DNA of 64,000 bases, taken from Gammaproteobacteria bacterium (lineage in GTDB: Bacteria; Pseudomonadota; Gammaproteobacteria; Pseudomonadales; Halieaceae). The notes under the pieces are model-generated. The model searched no databases. It was not told the origin of the DNA and saw only the letters and a list, made by a program, of their open reading frames with translations. Below, in pieces: positions 39,815 to 49,647 of the stretch (its first letter is position 1; the number at the start of each line of letters is the position of its first letter). The stretch covers positions 288,567 through 352,566 of the forward strand of contig JAHEKX010000007.1 of NCBI GenBank assembly GCA_024644535.1. Direction: 5' to 3'. The position numbers and the translations under genes are program-made.

Positions 39815-41629
39815 TTAAAGTTCGACCATGCACTCTGTGCAAAGAACCGTAGCCCTCGGCTCTGAGACGTCTTCAAACACATCAAAGATGCGGCTCATGT
39901 AGTCGCTAAAGGTAATCACTTCGCTAGATACTCGTACCCCAATATCGCCTTGCAATTCTTTTAGGATCATCATGGCCTTAGAGGGTTTCTTGGTCACATA
40001 ATCCACGCTGTGGCCTTCCAACTGAGCCAGCTCAGCTGCCGCAGCAATAGCTGTATCCAAGTTACCCATGGCGTCGACCAAACCCAACTCTTGAGCTTTG
40101 CTACCTATCCATACACGACCACCCGCAATCGAGCGAATATAGTCTGGTTCTTTGTTACGCCCTTCCGCCACCAAATTAACAAACCGGTCGTAGGCCGTCG
40201 AAGCCCAACGCGCGAAAAGCGCATCCAACTTATCGGTCATAGGTAGCACCGGCGACCAGCCTGCATTTTCGGCCGTGGTCACACCATCAAAACTCACACC
40301 TGCCCAGTCCATAACTCGCTCGAAAGTAGGAAAGGCAACAGCTACACCAATGGAGCCTGAAATCGTTGTGGGCTCGGCGTATATTTTATCGGCCGACATG
40401 CTCACCCAAACACCACCAGAAGCCGCAACATCTCCCATACTTACAACCACAGGGATACCTTTACGTTGCGCGGCAGATACTTCATCGCGAATCATTTCGC
40501 TGGCGATAATCGAACCGCCAGGACTGTTTACGCGCAGTACAATCGCCTTAGTGCTATCTTTGGAATACGCAGTGCGCAGCAAGTTCGCGATATCGTCGGC
40601 CCCAGCAACACCCGGGCCTTGAGGCCCTTCTTGAATACCACCCTGCACAAACACAACAGCCACAGCGTCTTCATGCTGCTCGGGCGTACTCTTACTTAAC
40701 GACGCATATTCATCCATCGAAATATGCGGATAAGTATCGCGACCATCTTTGGTGATTTTACCAAAGCGTTCCATCATGTATTCGCGATATTCCGGAAAGT
40801 TCATGGTGCCATCGATCAAGCCCATTGATTCTGCTTGGGCCAAGTTGTGGTAACCAGCCTCGCCCAGGAGCGGGACCGAGTAATCATCCGCCATGCTTTG
40901 TATAACAGCCGGCTCGACATCTCTTGCTAGTGCCATGCGAGCTTTCATTTCCTGCCAAATCGGCTGAAGCAGTTCGGTGCGCTGTTCACGATCAGCGTCG
41001 CTCATGTCTTGCCGAGTAAGGCCCTCTGTCGCCGACTTATAATCGCCCTGTGAATAATTGTGTATAGTAACGCGCAATTTATCGGTCAAGTCTCGCGTGT
41101 AGTCTCGATACCCGCCCAAACCTGAAATTGACAGAGCTCCAGCCGGGTGAATAAACACTTCATCCGCTTGCGAAGCCATTAAGTAACTGCCTGTACCTAG
41201 AGCGCGGCTATAGGCGATAATCGGTTTTCCGGTATCACGCAGGGCAGATAATTCCTCAGCGATCGCCAAAGCCGTGGTTGGGCCCGAAAAACCCACCTCG
41301 CTGAAATCTATGCTTACAGCGGCAAGCGACGAATCCTCGGCGGCACGTCGCAATAAAGCCACCAAATCACGCGTTTGAATTTGCTCTACGTCAGACACAT
41401 TAAAGGGAAACTCGAGCTCGTCCGGAAACACCTCTTGATCAAGCACCAACCCTTTTGGAGCCAACATCAAAACCTTACCTTCTGCTGTTGGCTCTTCAGG
41501 CTGATCGAATACAGACTGAACCAGTGCTGAGACCACAGCAACAACAACCGCAAAGGTAATAAAATTTAAGACAAAGCCACGTAGCGCGCTTAGGATGCCC
41601 CCTAGCTTGCTGAAAAATCGTTTAAACAT
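39815..41629 (-). CDS. sppA: Signal peptide peptidase SppA, long 67-kDa form
   Basis: Inner-membrane serine protease degrading cleaved signal peptides. 604 aa with one N-terminal helix (VLNFITFAVVVAVVSALVQ) and tandem clp-like halves. The Lys/Ser dyad seems intact: Lys198 in YSQGDYKSATEG and Ser404 in MGDVAASGGVWVSM. Length matches E. coli SppA (618). The C-terminal tail after residue 560 carries two cysteines (LCTECMVEL), which I do not recognise as part of the family. Confidence 0.94.
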   Translation of the reverse strand: MFKRFFSKLGGILSALRGFVLNFITFAVVVAVVSALVQSVFDQPEEPTAEGKVLMLAPKGLVLDQEVFPDELEFPFNVSDVEQIQTRDLVALLRRAAEDSSLAAVSIDFSEVGFSGPTTALAIAEELSALRDTGKPIIAYSRALGTGSYLMASQADEVFIHPAGALSISGLGGYRDYTRDLTDKLRVTIHNYSQGDYKSATEGLTRQDMSDADREQRTELLQPIWQEMKARMALARDVEPAVIQSMADDYSVPLLGEAGYHNLAQAESMGLIDGTMNFPEYREYMMERFGKITKDGRDTYPHISMDEYASLSKSTPEQHEDAVAVVFVQGGIQEGPQGPGVAGADDIANLLRTAYSKDSTKAIVLRVNSPGGSIIASEMIRDEVSAAQRKGIPVVVSMGDVAASGGVWVSMSADKIYAEPTTISGSIGVAVAFPTFERVMDWAGVSFDGVTTAENAGWSPVLPMTDKLDALFARWASTAYDRFVNLVAEGRNKEPDYIRSIAGGRVWIGSKAQELGLVDAMGNLDTAIAAAAELAQLEGHSVDYVTKKPSKAMMILKELQGDIGVRVSSEVITFSDYMSRIFDVFEDVSEPRATVLCTECMVEL

Positions 41630-41726
41630 AACAACACTCCTTAATTCAGGTACAAGTGTATGTCAAAGCGGCTGGATTGTCCCCACAGAGCATCGCGACG
41701 GCGCATCGCTTCATCGAAAATATTGG

Positions 41727-43733
41727 CTAATTAGGTCCGACCGTGGAAAAAAGATCCGACCAGGGTGCAAAGTACATTGAAGTGCCCGTAATAAATAACA
41801 CCGTATCGCCGTCAATTACTGACCGCATAGGTTCATCTGCAGCGTTAACGTCATCTACCGCAGCGCTCATATATCCTTGCGGCACCAGTCTTGCTTGGTT
41901 GCCTGTGGAAAAACCCTCAATGGAAAAGCCGTATAAGCGTTTTTTCTGGGTGTAAATCCCGCCCAGCTCAGTAGTGCCGCTAACGGGCACGGTGAAACGA
42001 TAAGAATCACCGCTCAGGACCGTAAAAGCACGCCGATCGTATTCGGCAGGCGTATAAGACCATAACAAATCCGGCGCCAGATCAACGATACCTAGACTTA
42101 AAGGCCGAGCCAAATCACTGACATCGAAAAGCTCGATTTTGGGACTATTCAACTCATTCCGGCCAATGCCCAGTAATACGTCATCGGTGACGGGATGAAG
42201 AAAATTTGAGAATCCAGGTATCTCCAAACTTCCAGCGATAGCAGGATCTTTTGGATCACTTAGGTCAAGCACGTACAGTGGATCTTGCCGTTCAAAGGTA
42301 ACCGCATAAGCCCTGTCACCTAAAAATCGAACACCGTACAAATCTTCGTTCGGCTTTCCAATCATTTCAGTGCGAACTTCATTGGGTAATTTCGCCACGG
42401 CGCTCAGTTCACCACCCAAAACATTGGCATCCAAAATCCATAACTGATGATCGAATCGGTCGTCTGGATCGTCCGTGATCGTTGTCGTGAGCATACGCAA
42501 AAATCCAGAGCTCTCACTCAGTCTGAAGTCACGCTGATCGCCCAGAAGAAGCTGTCCGTCAACGCGTCCTGATCCTTGATACTCGGTGCCGTTAAGCAAC
42601 ACAAACTGATGTACCAAAGTGGCGGATGCGGAACTTAGGTCATTTTCCAACAGATATAAATGCTCGGCCGTCACATAAACGCCTGATATGTCACCGAGAT
42701 AACACTGAATACTCAAAGGTTCCGCGGTAGCAGCATCAACTTGGGTGACCAAGGTTACGACGGGATAGGGCGTGCTTTTACCCGCCCACTTATGATCCGG
42801 ATTTACCCGTAAACAATCACTCGCAGCTGGGGACGGCACTGTTGCCTCGTTCCATTGAATCTTAGGTAAAATCGCATCGATATCGAGCTGCTCTAAAACG
42901 GCAACATTGGAATCTAACTGCTCTTGAGTACTGGGGTAATAAATATAATCTGGTAGCTCAGGTGTAAACCTGCTTATAACGGTAATGGTCGAACCCACTT
43001 TACGGCTCTGCACATAGCCGCCTTCGATTCTGAGCTGACCTTCGAGTGTTGGCGTAAGAGGGTCGGTCAGAGACCAATTTGAGATCTCCAGCATCTGGCC
43101 CGCCCAATCACCGACAGATTCGCTGTTCCAACCATAAGCGCCCCACCAACTACTCGAATTGACGAGTTGCACTTGAGCCTGATCGAGATAAAGCCCCTCC
43201 GCCAATAAACCCTCGCTTAAAGGAATCCTCGCTTCACCGGTGACACTCATTTGCAACGCATCCGTTACCAACACTCTCACCTCTGCATCGACAAAAGGCG
43301 GCACAGGAGCAAATAGAGCATCAGCGGCTACGTCGACTGCCGCGTCAACGGCAACAAAACAGCACCCGCCAGAACGCGACGGTGCAACCAGTAGCAGCTC
43401 ACCGTTGTATTGCACCAGATCAGATTCGGCGACTTCGGCCTCAAGACGATAGCTTGTCGAATACGTCGGCGCGGGGGTAGCCACGGCATCCGCCGCTAGC
43501 GCGACCTCCGCAGCCCAGCCGAAACCCGATTCCGTGAAGCCATCGCGCACAAATTTCACGACCTCTTGATCGCTTGAAAAACTTAACAAAAGTCGATCGT
43601 CAACCGGCTCTTGTGTGACCGGTGGCTGCGAAGGAGTGCTGCCACTGCCGCCCCCACCGCCGCAGCTGCAAAGCGCAACGCTCAGGATTACACCGGAAAA
43701 AGCTCTAAAACCGAAACGCAGCCCATACATCAT
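41727..43733 (-). CDS. Secreted beta-propeller lipoprotein (Beta_propel family)
   Basis: About 668 aa. Signal peptide with lipobox-like LCSC, then a GGGGGSGS linker and an N-terminal domain of unknown fold (to ~250). It has a Cys-Cys pair (SGGCCF). The C-terminal part (from ~400) reads as a propeller: LYGVRFLGDRAYAVTFERQDPLYVLDLSDPKDP, then GSLEIPGFSNFLHPV, close to the secreted C-terminal beta-propeller family known in archaea and bacteria. The track start at 43754 is a TTG overlapping the oxygenase stop; the ATG at 43733 seems better, with a poor ribosome site. Function unknown. Confidence 0.75.
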   Translation of the reverse strand: MMYGLRFGFRAFSGVILSVALCSCGGGGGSGSTPSQPPVTQEPVDDRLLLSFSSDQEVVKFVRDGFTESGFGWAAEVALAADAVATPAPTYSTSYRLEAEVAESDLVQYNGELLLVAPSRSGGCCFVAVDAAVDVAADALFAPVPPFVDAEVRVLVTDALQMSVTGEARIPLSEGLLAEGLYLDQAQVQLVNSSSWWGAYGWNSESVGDWAGQMLEISNWSLTDPLTPTLEGQLRIEGGYVQSRKVGSTITVISRFTPELPDYIYYPSTQEQLDSNVAVLEQLDIDAILPKIQWNEATVPSPAASDCLRVNPDHKWAGKSTPYPVVTLVTQVDAATAEPLSIQCYLGDISGVYVTAEHLYLLENDLSSASATLVHQFVLLNGTEYQGSGRVDGQLLLGDQRDFRLSESSGFLRMLTTTITDDPDDRFDHQLWILDANVLGGELSAVAKLPNEVRTEMIGKPNEDLYGVRFLGDRAYAVTFERQDPLYVLDLSDPKDPAIAGSLEIPGFSNFLHPVTDDVLLGIGRNELNSPKIELFDVSDLARPLSLGIVDLAPDLLWSYTPAEYDRRAFTVLSGDSYRFTVPVSGTTELGGIYTQKKRLYGFSIEGFSTGNQARLVPQGYMSAAVDDVNAADEPMRSVIDGDTVLFITGTSMYFAPWSDLFSTVGPN

Positions 43734-43750
43734 AGTAATCTTTGTACCAA

Positions 43751-44431
43751 TCAACGCGGAGGGTCGAGCACATCGCCAATGCTTGAGTTTACCCTATACC
43801 AACCCGCTATTGAAAATCGATCACGTCTAGCCGGTAACACTTCATGAGGAAAGTTCTCGCTCAAGAATACCACCAGCGTACCCGCCAAGGGTGTGACTTT
43901 CAAACCGTCACGATCGCTTGCGTCTTTATATAGCACAAGCTCTCCGCCATCATCTGTGGCCCATTCACTGTTCAAGTAACCTACTACTGATAAAACCCTG
44001 TTCGTGCGACCACGAAAAGCATCGTAATGACGCTTGTAATACGCGCCCGCCGGATACCATGCATAGTGGCTTTCAAACGAGAACAGGCCCATAAATAGGC
44101 GTCGATTAATAGCCACCCTAAGGCTCTCGCACCATTCAAGCCAAGCTGCACCTGGCGCCGTTTCGCCCGTCATCCAACAAACCTTATCGGAGCGCACAAA
44201 ATCGTTTGTATGATGCTGGGCATTGCGGCCAATACCGGCTCTGACAAACTCGCTGTCACCCAAAGTCATGACTTGATCTTGCAAAGCTAAAAGAATGTCA
44301 GCGGGCAAACAGCTTGGCTGTATCGAATAACCCTGATGCTGTAAATCATCGCAAATCCGCTCGGCGCGATCCTCGAGGACTTTTTCGCAGTCTAAGCGGG
44401 GCGACAGCTCATCACGTAACAAAGTATTCAT
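43751..44431 (-). CDS. 2-oxoglutarate/Fe(II) oxygenase, SM-20 / prolyl-hydroxylase-like
   Basis: 226-aa cytosolic protein. The double-stranded beta-helix shows the iron ligands as HYD in YYKRHYDAFRG near residue 135 and the second His in FLSENFPHEVLPARRDRFSIAGWYR near 198; the arginine in that last stretch should bind 2-oxoglutarate. VVGYLNSEWATDDGGELVLY is typical of the SM-20/EGL-9 branch. Such bacterial enzymes hydroxylate proteins such as EF-Tu in Pseudomonas, but the target here is unknown. Adjoins the beta-propeller lipoprotein gene. Confidence 0.85.
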   Translation of the reverse strand: MNTLLRDELSPRLDCEKVLEDRAERICDDLQHQGYSIQPSCLPADILLALQDQVMTLGDSEFVRAGIGRNAQHHTNDFVRSDKVCWMTGETAPGAAWLEWCESLRVAINRRLFMGLFSFESHYAWYPAGAYYKRHYDAFRGRTNRVLSVVGYLNSEWATDDGGELVLYKDASDRDGLKVTPLAGTLVVFLSENFPHEVLPARRDRFSIAGWYRVNSSIGDVLDPPR

Positions 44432-44502
44432 TGTCAGTATTTTCCCAAAGATTGCAGTTTACTCTATTTCCCGTGATTTACCGTTCACGACGGTATAAAT
44501 AA

Positions 44503-44530
44503 TCTGTAGTCTGTGATCTGTGATCTGTGA
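44503..44530. repeat. Four tandem 7-bp repeats (TCTGTGA)
   Basis: TCTGTAG-TCTGTGA-TCTGTGA-TCTGTGA, followed by a partial TCTT. It lies in the divergent gap between the 2-oxoglutarate oxygenase and the DUF2892 gene, 20 bp before a CRP-like palindrome. Each unit contains TGTGA, which is half of a CRP site. Confidence 0.85.
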
Positions 44531-44549
44531 TCTTCACTGTACAAAATAG

Positions 44550-44565
44550 TGTGACTTGTGTCACA
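44550..44565. promoter_or_regulatory. CRP/Vfr-type operator
   Basis: TGTGACTTGTGTCACA fits the consensus TGTGA-N6-TCACA exactly. It lies 40 bp upstream of the DUF2892 ATG and about 119 bp upstream of the divergent oxygenase ATG, so it could control either. Confidence 0.65.
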
Positions 44566-44604
44566 TTTGCATCTGCGAATGATTTCCACGATAGGATGCC
44601 TACA

Positions 44605-44835
44605 ATGGCCATTAAGAATCTTTCACCGCTCGATCGTGCCGTCCGCGGAATAGTCGCGGCCGTCGCTGTAACAACCGCACTGTTCTTCCCTGAGATTATC
44701 GGCGACCCTCTGCTGCAGGGCATTCTGATCGCCTTCGGTTTGCTCAACGCAATTTCGTTGGTCTTCGGCAACTGCTTGGTTTATCAAATTGCGGGAATAT
44801 CAACCTACAAAGGTCCTGACGCTAAGGACACCTAA
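44605..44835 (+). CDS. Small DUF2892 (YgaP-type) membrane protein
   Basis: 76 aa from the ATG at 44605, which has AGGA about nine bases upstream; the track start at 44527 would run through the CRP-like site. The sequence has the DUF2892 layout: NLSPLDRAVRGIVAAVAVTT (first helix), then GILIAFGLLNAISLVFGNCLVY (second helix). In YgaP this module follows a rhodanese domain; here it stands alone. Function unknown. Only 3 bp separate it from the next ORF. Confidence 0.75.
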   Translation: MAIKNLSPLDRAVRGIVAAVAVTTALFFPEIIGDPLLQGILIAFGLLNAISLVFGNCLVYQIAGISTYKGPDAKDT

Positions 44836-44838
44836 ACC

Positions 44839-45186
44839 ATGCCGCTGCACCCCCTTCTACTGGCAACCGATTCGGGGCTCAAACCTCGTATTATTGCCGG
44901 GTCGCTGGGCCTGGCCATCATTGTCTCTCTGATATTTATTGCGGTTGCTTATCGGCTTTCGACGGAACTGGGCCTAGAGGTGCAGACAGAAAGCGTCGAA
45001 ACGCGAGCCAATACGCTGGTCCACGCCTTAGAGTTTGACGCCGAAAACCACACGCACGATGGCCTGAATACACAATACCTCGAACATTTAGTGGCGCAAA
45101 ACTTCAACGACGCCTCGATTTTAGTGACGTTTAACGACCAGACGAGGCAGTATGGGCTAATCCCCGCAGATGCTTTAGCGGCATGA
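44839..45186 (+). CDS. Unrecognised membrane-anchored 115-aa protein, possibly a fragment
   Basis: One helix near residues 17-38 (RIIAGSLGLAIIVSLIFIAVAYRL), then about 75 residues predicted to lie outside the membrane. It looks like the front end of a sensor kinase or chemoreceptor, cut off after the start of its periplasmic domain. It begins 3 bp after the DUF2892 gene and its stop overlaps the next ATG (ATGA). I recognise no family. It is either a real small protein or a remnant. Confidence 0.5.
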   Translation: MPLHPLLLATDSGLKPRIIAGSLGLAIIVSLIFIAVAYRLSTELGLEVQTESVETRANTLVHALEFDAENHTHDGLNTQYLEHLVAQNFNDASILVTFNDQTRQYGLIPADALAA

Positions 45187-45842
45187 GCTTAATGAAAAAC
45201 GCTAAGAACGCCAGCGACAACTCTCTGAACCAGCGTAAAAAACTACGCTTAAATCTAAAAGAGCAATCATCTGTCATCATTCTAAAGCGTACCATTCAAT
45301 CGCCCACGACGGTAACACCCGACACGATACTGGATTACCTTGCCGGCCTAGTTATTGTCAACGACTACTCAGCGCGTGATTTGCAAATTCCGCAGATGCA
45401 ATTCTATAAGGGCAAAAGTTTTCGGACTTTTGGCCCGGTTGGGCCATGGTTGTGCCTGCTAGAACCGCAGGACCTCAAGCATTTATTAAACTTAAACCTA
45501 GAGCTTAGAGTCGACAACCAGATACGCCAACAGGACAATACCAAAAACCTGGTGTTTCAGCCTGCTGAAACCCTGAGCGAACTCTCTGGCGTTCAAGACT
45601 TTGCGGCGGGCGATTTATTAGCAACCGGCACTCCATCAGGTTGCGCTCTTGCAGCACCATCGCCACGAATTCAGCGCCTAATGGGACTTTTACCGGAAAA
45701 GATCAAATGGCGTATGTTTGTTAACGCTCAGAGCAAGCGCAAACAGTACTTGCAACCGGGGCAGACTGTAACGACGAGTATTCGATCTGACTGCGGTAGC
45801 ATCGATTTAGGTACACAATCCAATGCTGTGGTATCAGAATAA
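45183..45842 (+). pseudogene. Fumarylacetoacetate hydrolase-family gene lacking its 5' part
   Basis: From about residue 48 the 219-aa ORF reads as the C-terminal half of an FAH-family hydrolase: DYLAGLVIVNDYSARDLQ, FYKGKSFRTFGPVGPWL, DLLATGTPSGCALAAP and a closing G-x-I-x-L segment. Full family members have 220-340 aa with two metal-binding glutamates upstream of the NDYSARD aspartate. Here those 45 residues are polar and unlike the family (LNQRKKLRLNLKEQSS), so the ExE metal ligands seem missing. Probably inactive, or a diverged protein using only the C-terminal fold. Confidence 0.6.
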
Positions 45843-45855
45843 TTACGCTTAAACC

Positions 45856-45890
45856 AATCGGTTTTTTTAAATTCATTAAAAAAACCGATT
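45856..45890. repeat. 15-bp perfect inverted repeat upstream of katG
   Basis: AATCGGTTTTTTTAA and TTAAAAAAACCGATT around a five-base centre (ATTCA). It starts 14 bp after the FAH-like stop and lies about 130 bp upstream of katG. It could end transcription of the upstream genes or serve as an operator for katG. The other ~130 bases of this gap show no clear promoter to me. Confidence 0.7.
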
Positions 45891-46001
45891 AATCCCTTCG
45901 GAAATATCAAATTCCATTTACGTCCTACAGCCCATACATTATGCGCAGCGACGGCATGTTGTGGCTTGTACGTGCCTATCGTTTGAACCTTTACGTAATG
46001 A

Positions 46002-48242
<2,241 letters not shown>

Positions 48243-48267
48243 GCAGATCACTTCCTATCGACATTAT

Positions 48268-48293
48268 AGCGGCCCTTACGGCCGCTTTTTTTT
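48268..48293 (+). terminator. katG intrinsic terminator
   Basis: AGCGGCC-CTTAC-GGCCGCT followed by T8, 26 bp after the katG stop. Confidence 0.93.
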
Positions 48294-48309
48294 GCCCGCT
48301 TGCGGGCAA
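48292..48309. repeat. Second hairpin after the katG terminator
   Basis: TTGCCCGC-TT-GCGGGCAA is a perfect 8-bp stem directly downstream of the T run of the first terminator. It may back up termination. Confidence 0.6.
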
Positions 48310-48396
48310 GTCGTAAAAGGATCTTCGTCACGTCGATGTCGACATGCTCAGTGCTTCGCGTATTATGCGAGCTTAATTGGCCTTTGTTGAACGGGT

Positions 48397-49647
48397 ATGT
48401 CTAGATTTGGTTACACCATAGCGATTTTAGTTTGCCTGACCTTGCCTATGGCCGGCCGGACCGACATTGACACCGAGCGAACGCTTTACCAACTCATGAG
48501 CGAACGTATGTCACTCATGCCAGAAGTCGCCAAGTACAAATTACTTCACGACTTACCCATCGAAGATCTAGCGCGCGAAGCCACAGTTCTAGAGCGAACG
48601 GTAACGCGAATTCAAACCCTTAATCCGACCTATACAAAACTATTTTTTAGCCTGCAGATGAATGCCGCCAAGGAGCTACAAGATCAAGTCAGTGGGTCAC
48701 CAACCAAACAGGCTTTGGTCACATCTGAGGTTCGCTCACTTAATGAAGATTTACGCCCTAAGCTTACCGCGCTGGGTGATCAAATTATTGAACAACTGCG
48801 CCTGGCGTACGATCTGGAACTTACGCCAAATCGCACGCTATTCGACAAACAGTTCGCTCGTTTTAAACTTGCCCCTCAACTTACAGACGGCCTATTCAAC
48901 TCTCTCCAGCTGGTATTGACAAAGCCCCCCGAATCACGGCGCGACACCCTAGCGCGAATACAGTCAGGCAAAACCTTACGAGTGGGTGTGACGCTCGATT
49001 ATGCGCCATTTAGCTACCAAAGTAAGACAGGCGAGTTTGTCGGGATAGATATTGAACTCGCAAAAGCCCTAGCCGCAGATTTCGGCTATGACATCGCTTG
49101 GGTTAAGACCTCTTGGCCGACACTTATGGCTGACGCTCAAAATGATCGCTTTGATATTGCGCTCAGCGGCATCTCAATTACCGCAGCGAGACAAAACCAT
49201 ATGATGTTTTCTGTACCCTACCACACCGGCGGCAAAACGGCGATTGGGCGCTGTGAGCCCAAGGCCAAGCTCACGAGTCTTGCCATGATCGATCGCTCTG
49301 AAGTACGAGTTATCGTCAACCCAGGCGGCACGAACGAGGCCTTTATTCGTCAGATTCTCAGCAAGGCCTCGATCACGATCCATCCTGACAACCGGACGAT
49401 CTTTCAAGAGCTACTTAACGAAGCTTCAGACGTGATGTTCACTGACTCGATAGAGGCACACTTGCAAGCAAAAAAACACCCATCACTGTGTGTCCTCTTG
49501 GATCAACCTTTAACCTTCCAGCAAAAAGGCATACTGCTGCAACCCGATCCAGAGCTGAAAAAGCTTATCGATGACTGGCTACTGGAATACATCGCGTCGA
49601 AAGACCTGAAATCTTTATTCGAAAGGCACTCAGTAGTCCCAAACTAA
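48397..49647 (+). CDS. Periplasmic fusion of secreted chorismate mutase (AroQ-gamma) and cyclohexadienyl dehydratase (PheC)
   Basis: 416 aa with a signal peptide (about 20 residues). Residues 25-175 match the secreted AroQ-gamma mutases: LYQLMSERMSLMPEVAKYK, LPIEDLAREATVLERT and FSLQMNAAKELQ, with the expected catalytic Arg, Lys and Glu positions. Residues 180-416 match PheC: LRVGVTLDYAPFSYQ, GEFVGIDIELAKALA, SGISITAARQ, VNPGGTNEAF, HPDNRTIFQEL and DVMFTDSIEA. The protein could turn chorismate into prephenate and then phenylpyruvate (or arogenate into phenylalanine) outside the cytosol. Domain assignments are firm; the joint activity is inferred. Confidence 0.88.
   Translation: MSRFGYTIAILVCLTLPMAGRTDIDTERTLYQLMSERMSLMPEVAKYKLLHDLPIEDLAREATVLERTVTRIQTLNPTYTKLFFSLQMNAAKELQDQVSGSPTKQALVTSEVRSLNEDLRPKLTALGDQIIEQLRLAYDLELTPNRTLFDKQFARFKLAPQLTDGLFNSLQLVLTKPPESRRDTLARIQSGKTLRVGVTLDYAPFSYQSKTGEFVGIDIELAKALAADFGYDIAWVKTSWPTLMADAQNDRFDIALSGISITAARQNHMMFSVPYHTGGKTAIGRCEPKAKLTSLAMIDRSEVRVIVNPGGTNEAFIRQILSKASITIHPDNRTIFQELLNEASDVMFTDSIEAHLQAKKHPSLCVLLDQPLTFQQKGILLQPDPELKKLIDDWLLEYIASKDLKSLFERHSVVPN

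Noticed and set aside
45856-45890. Inverted repeat as the end of a mobile element
   Set aside because: There is no transposase nearby, no matching second copy visible in the window and no target duplication.
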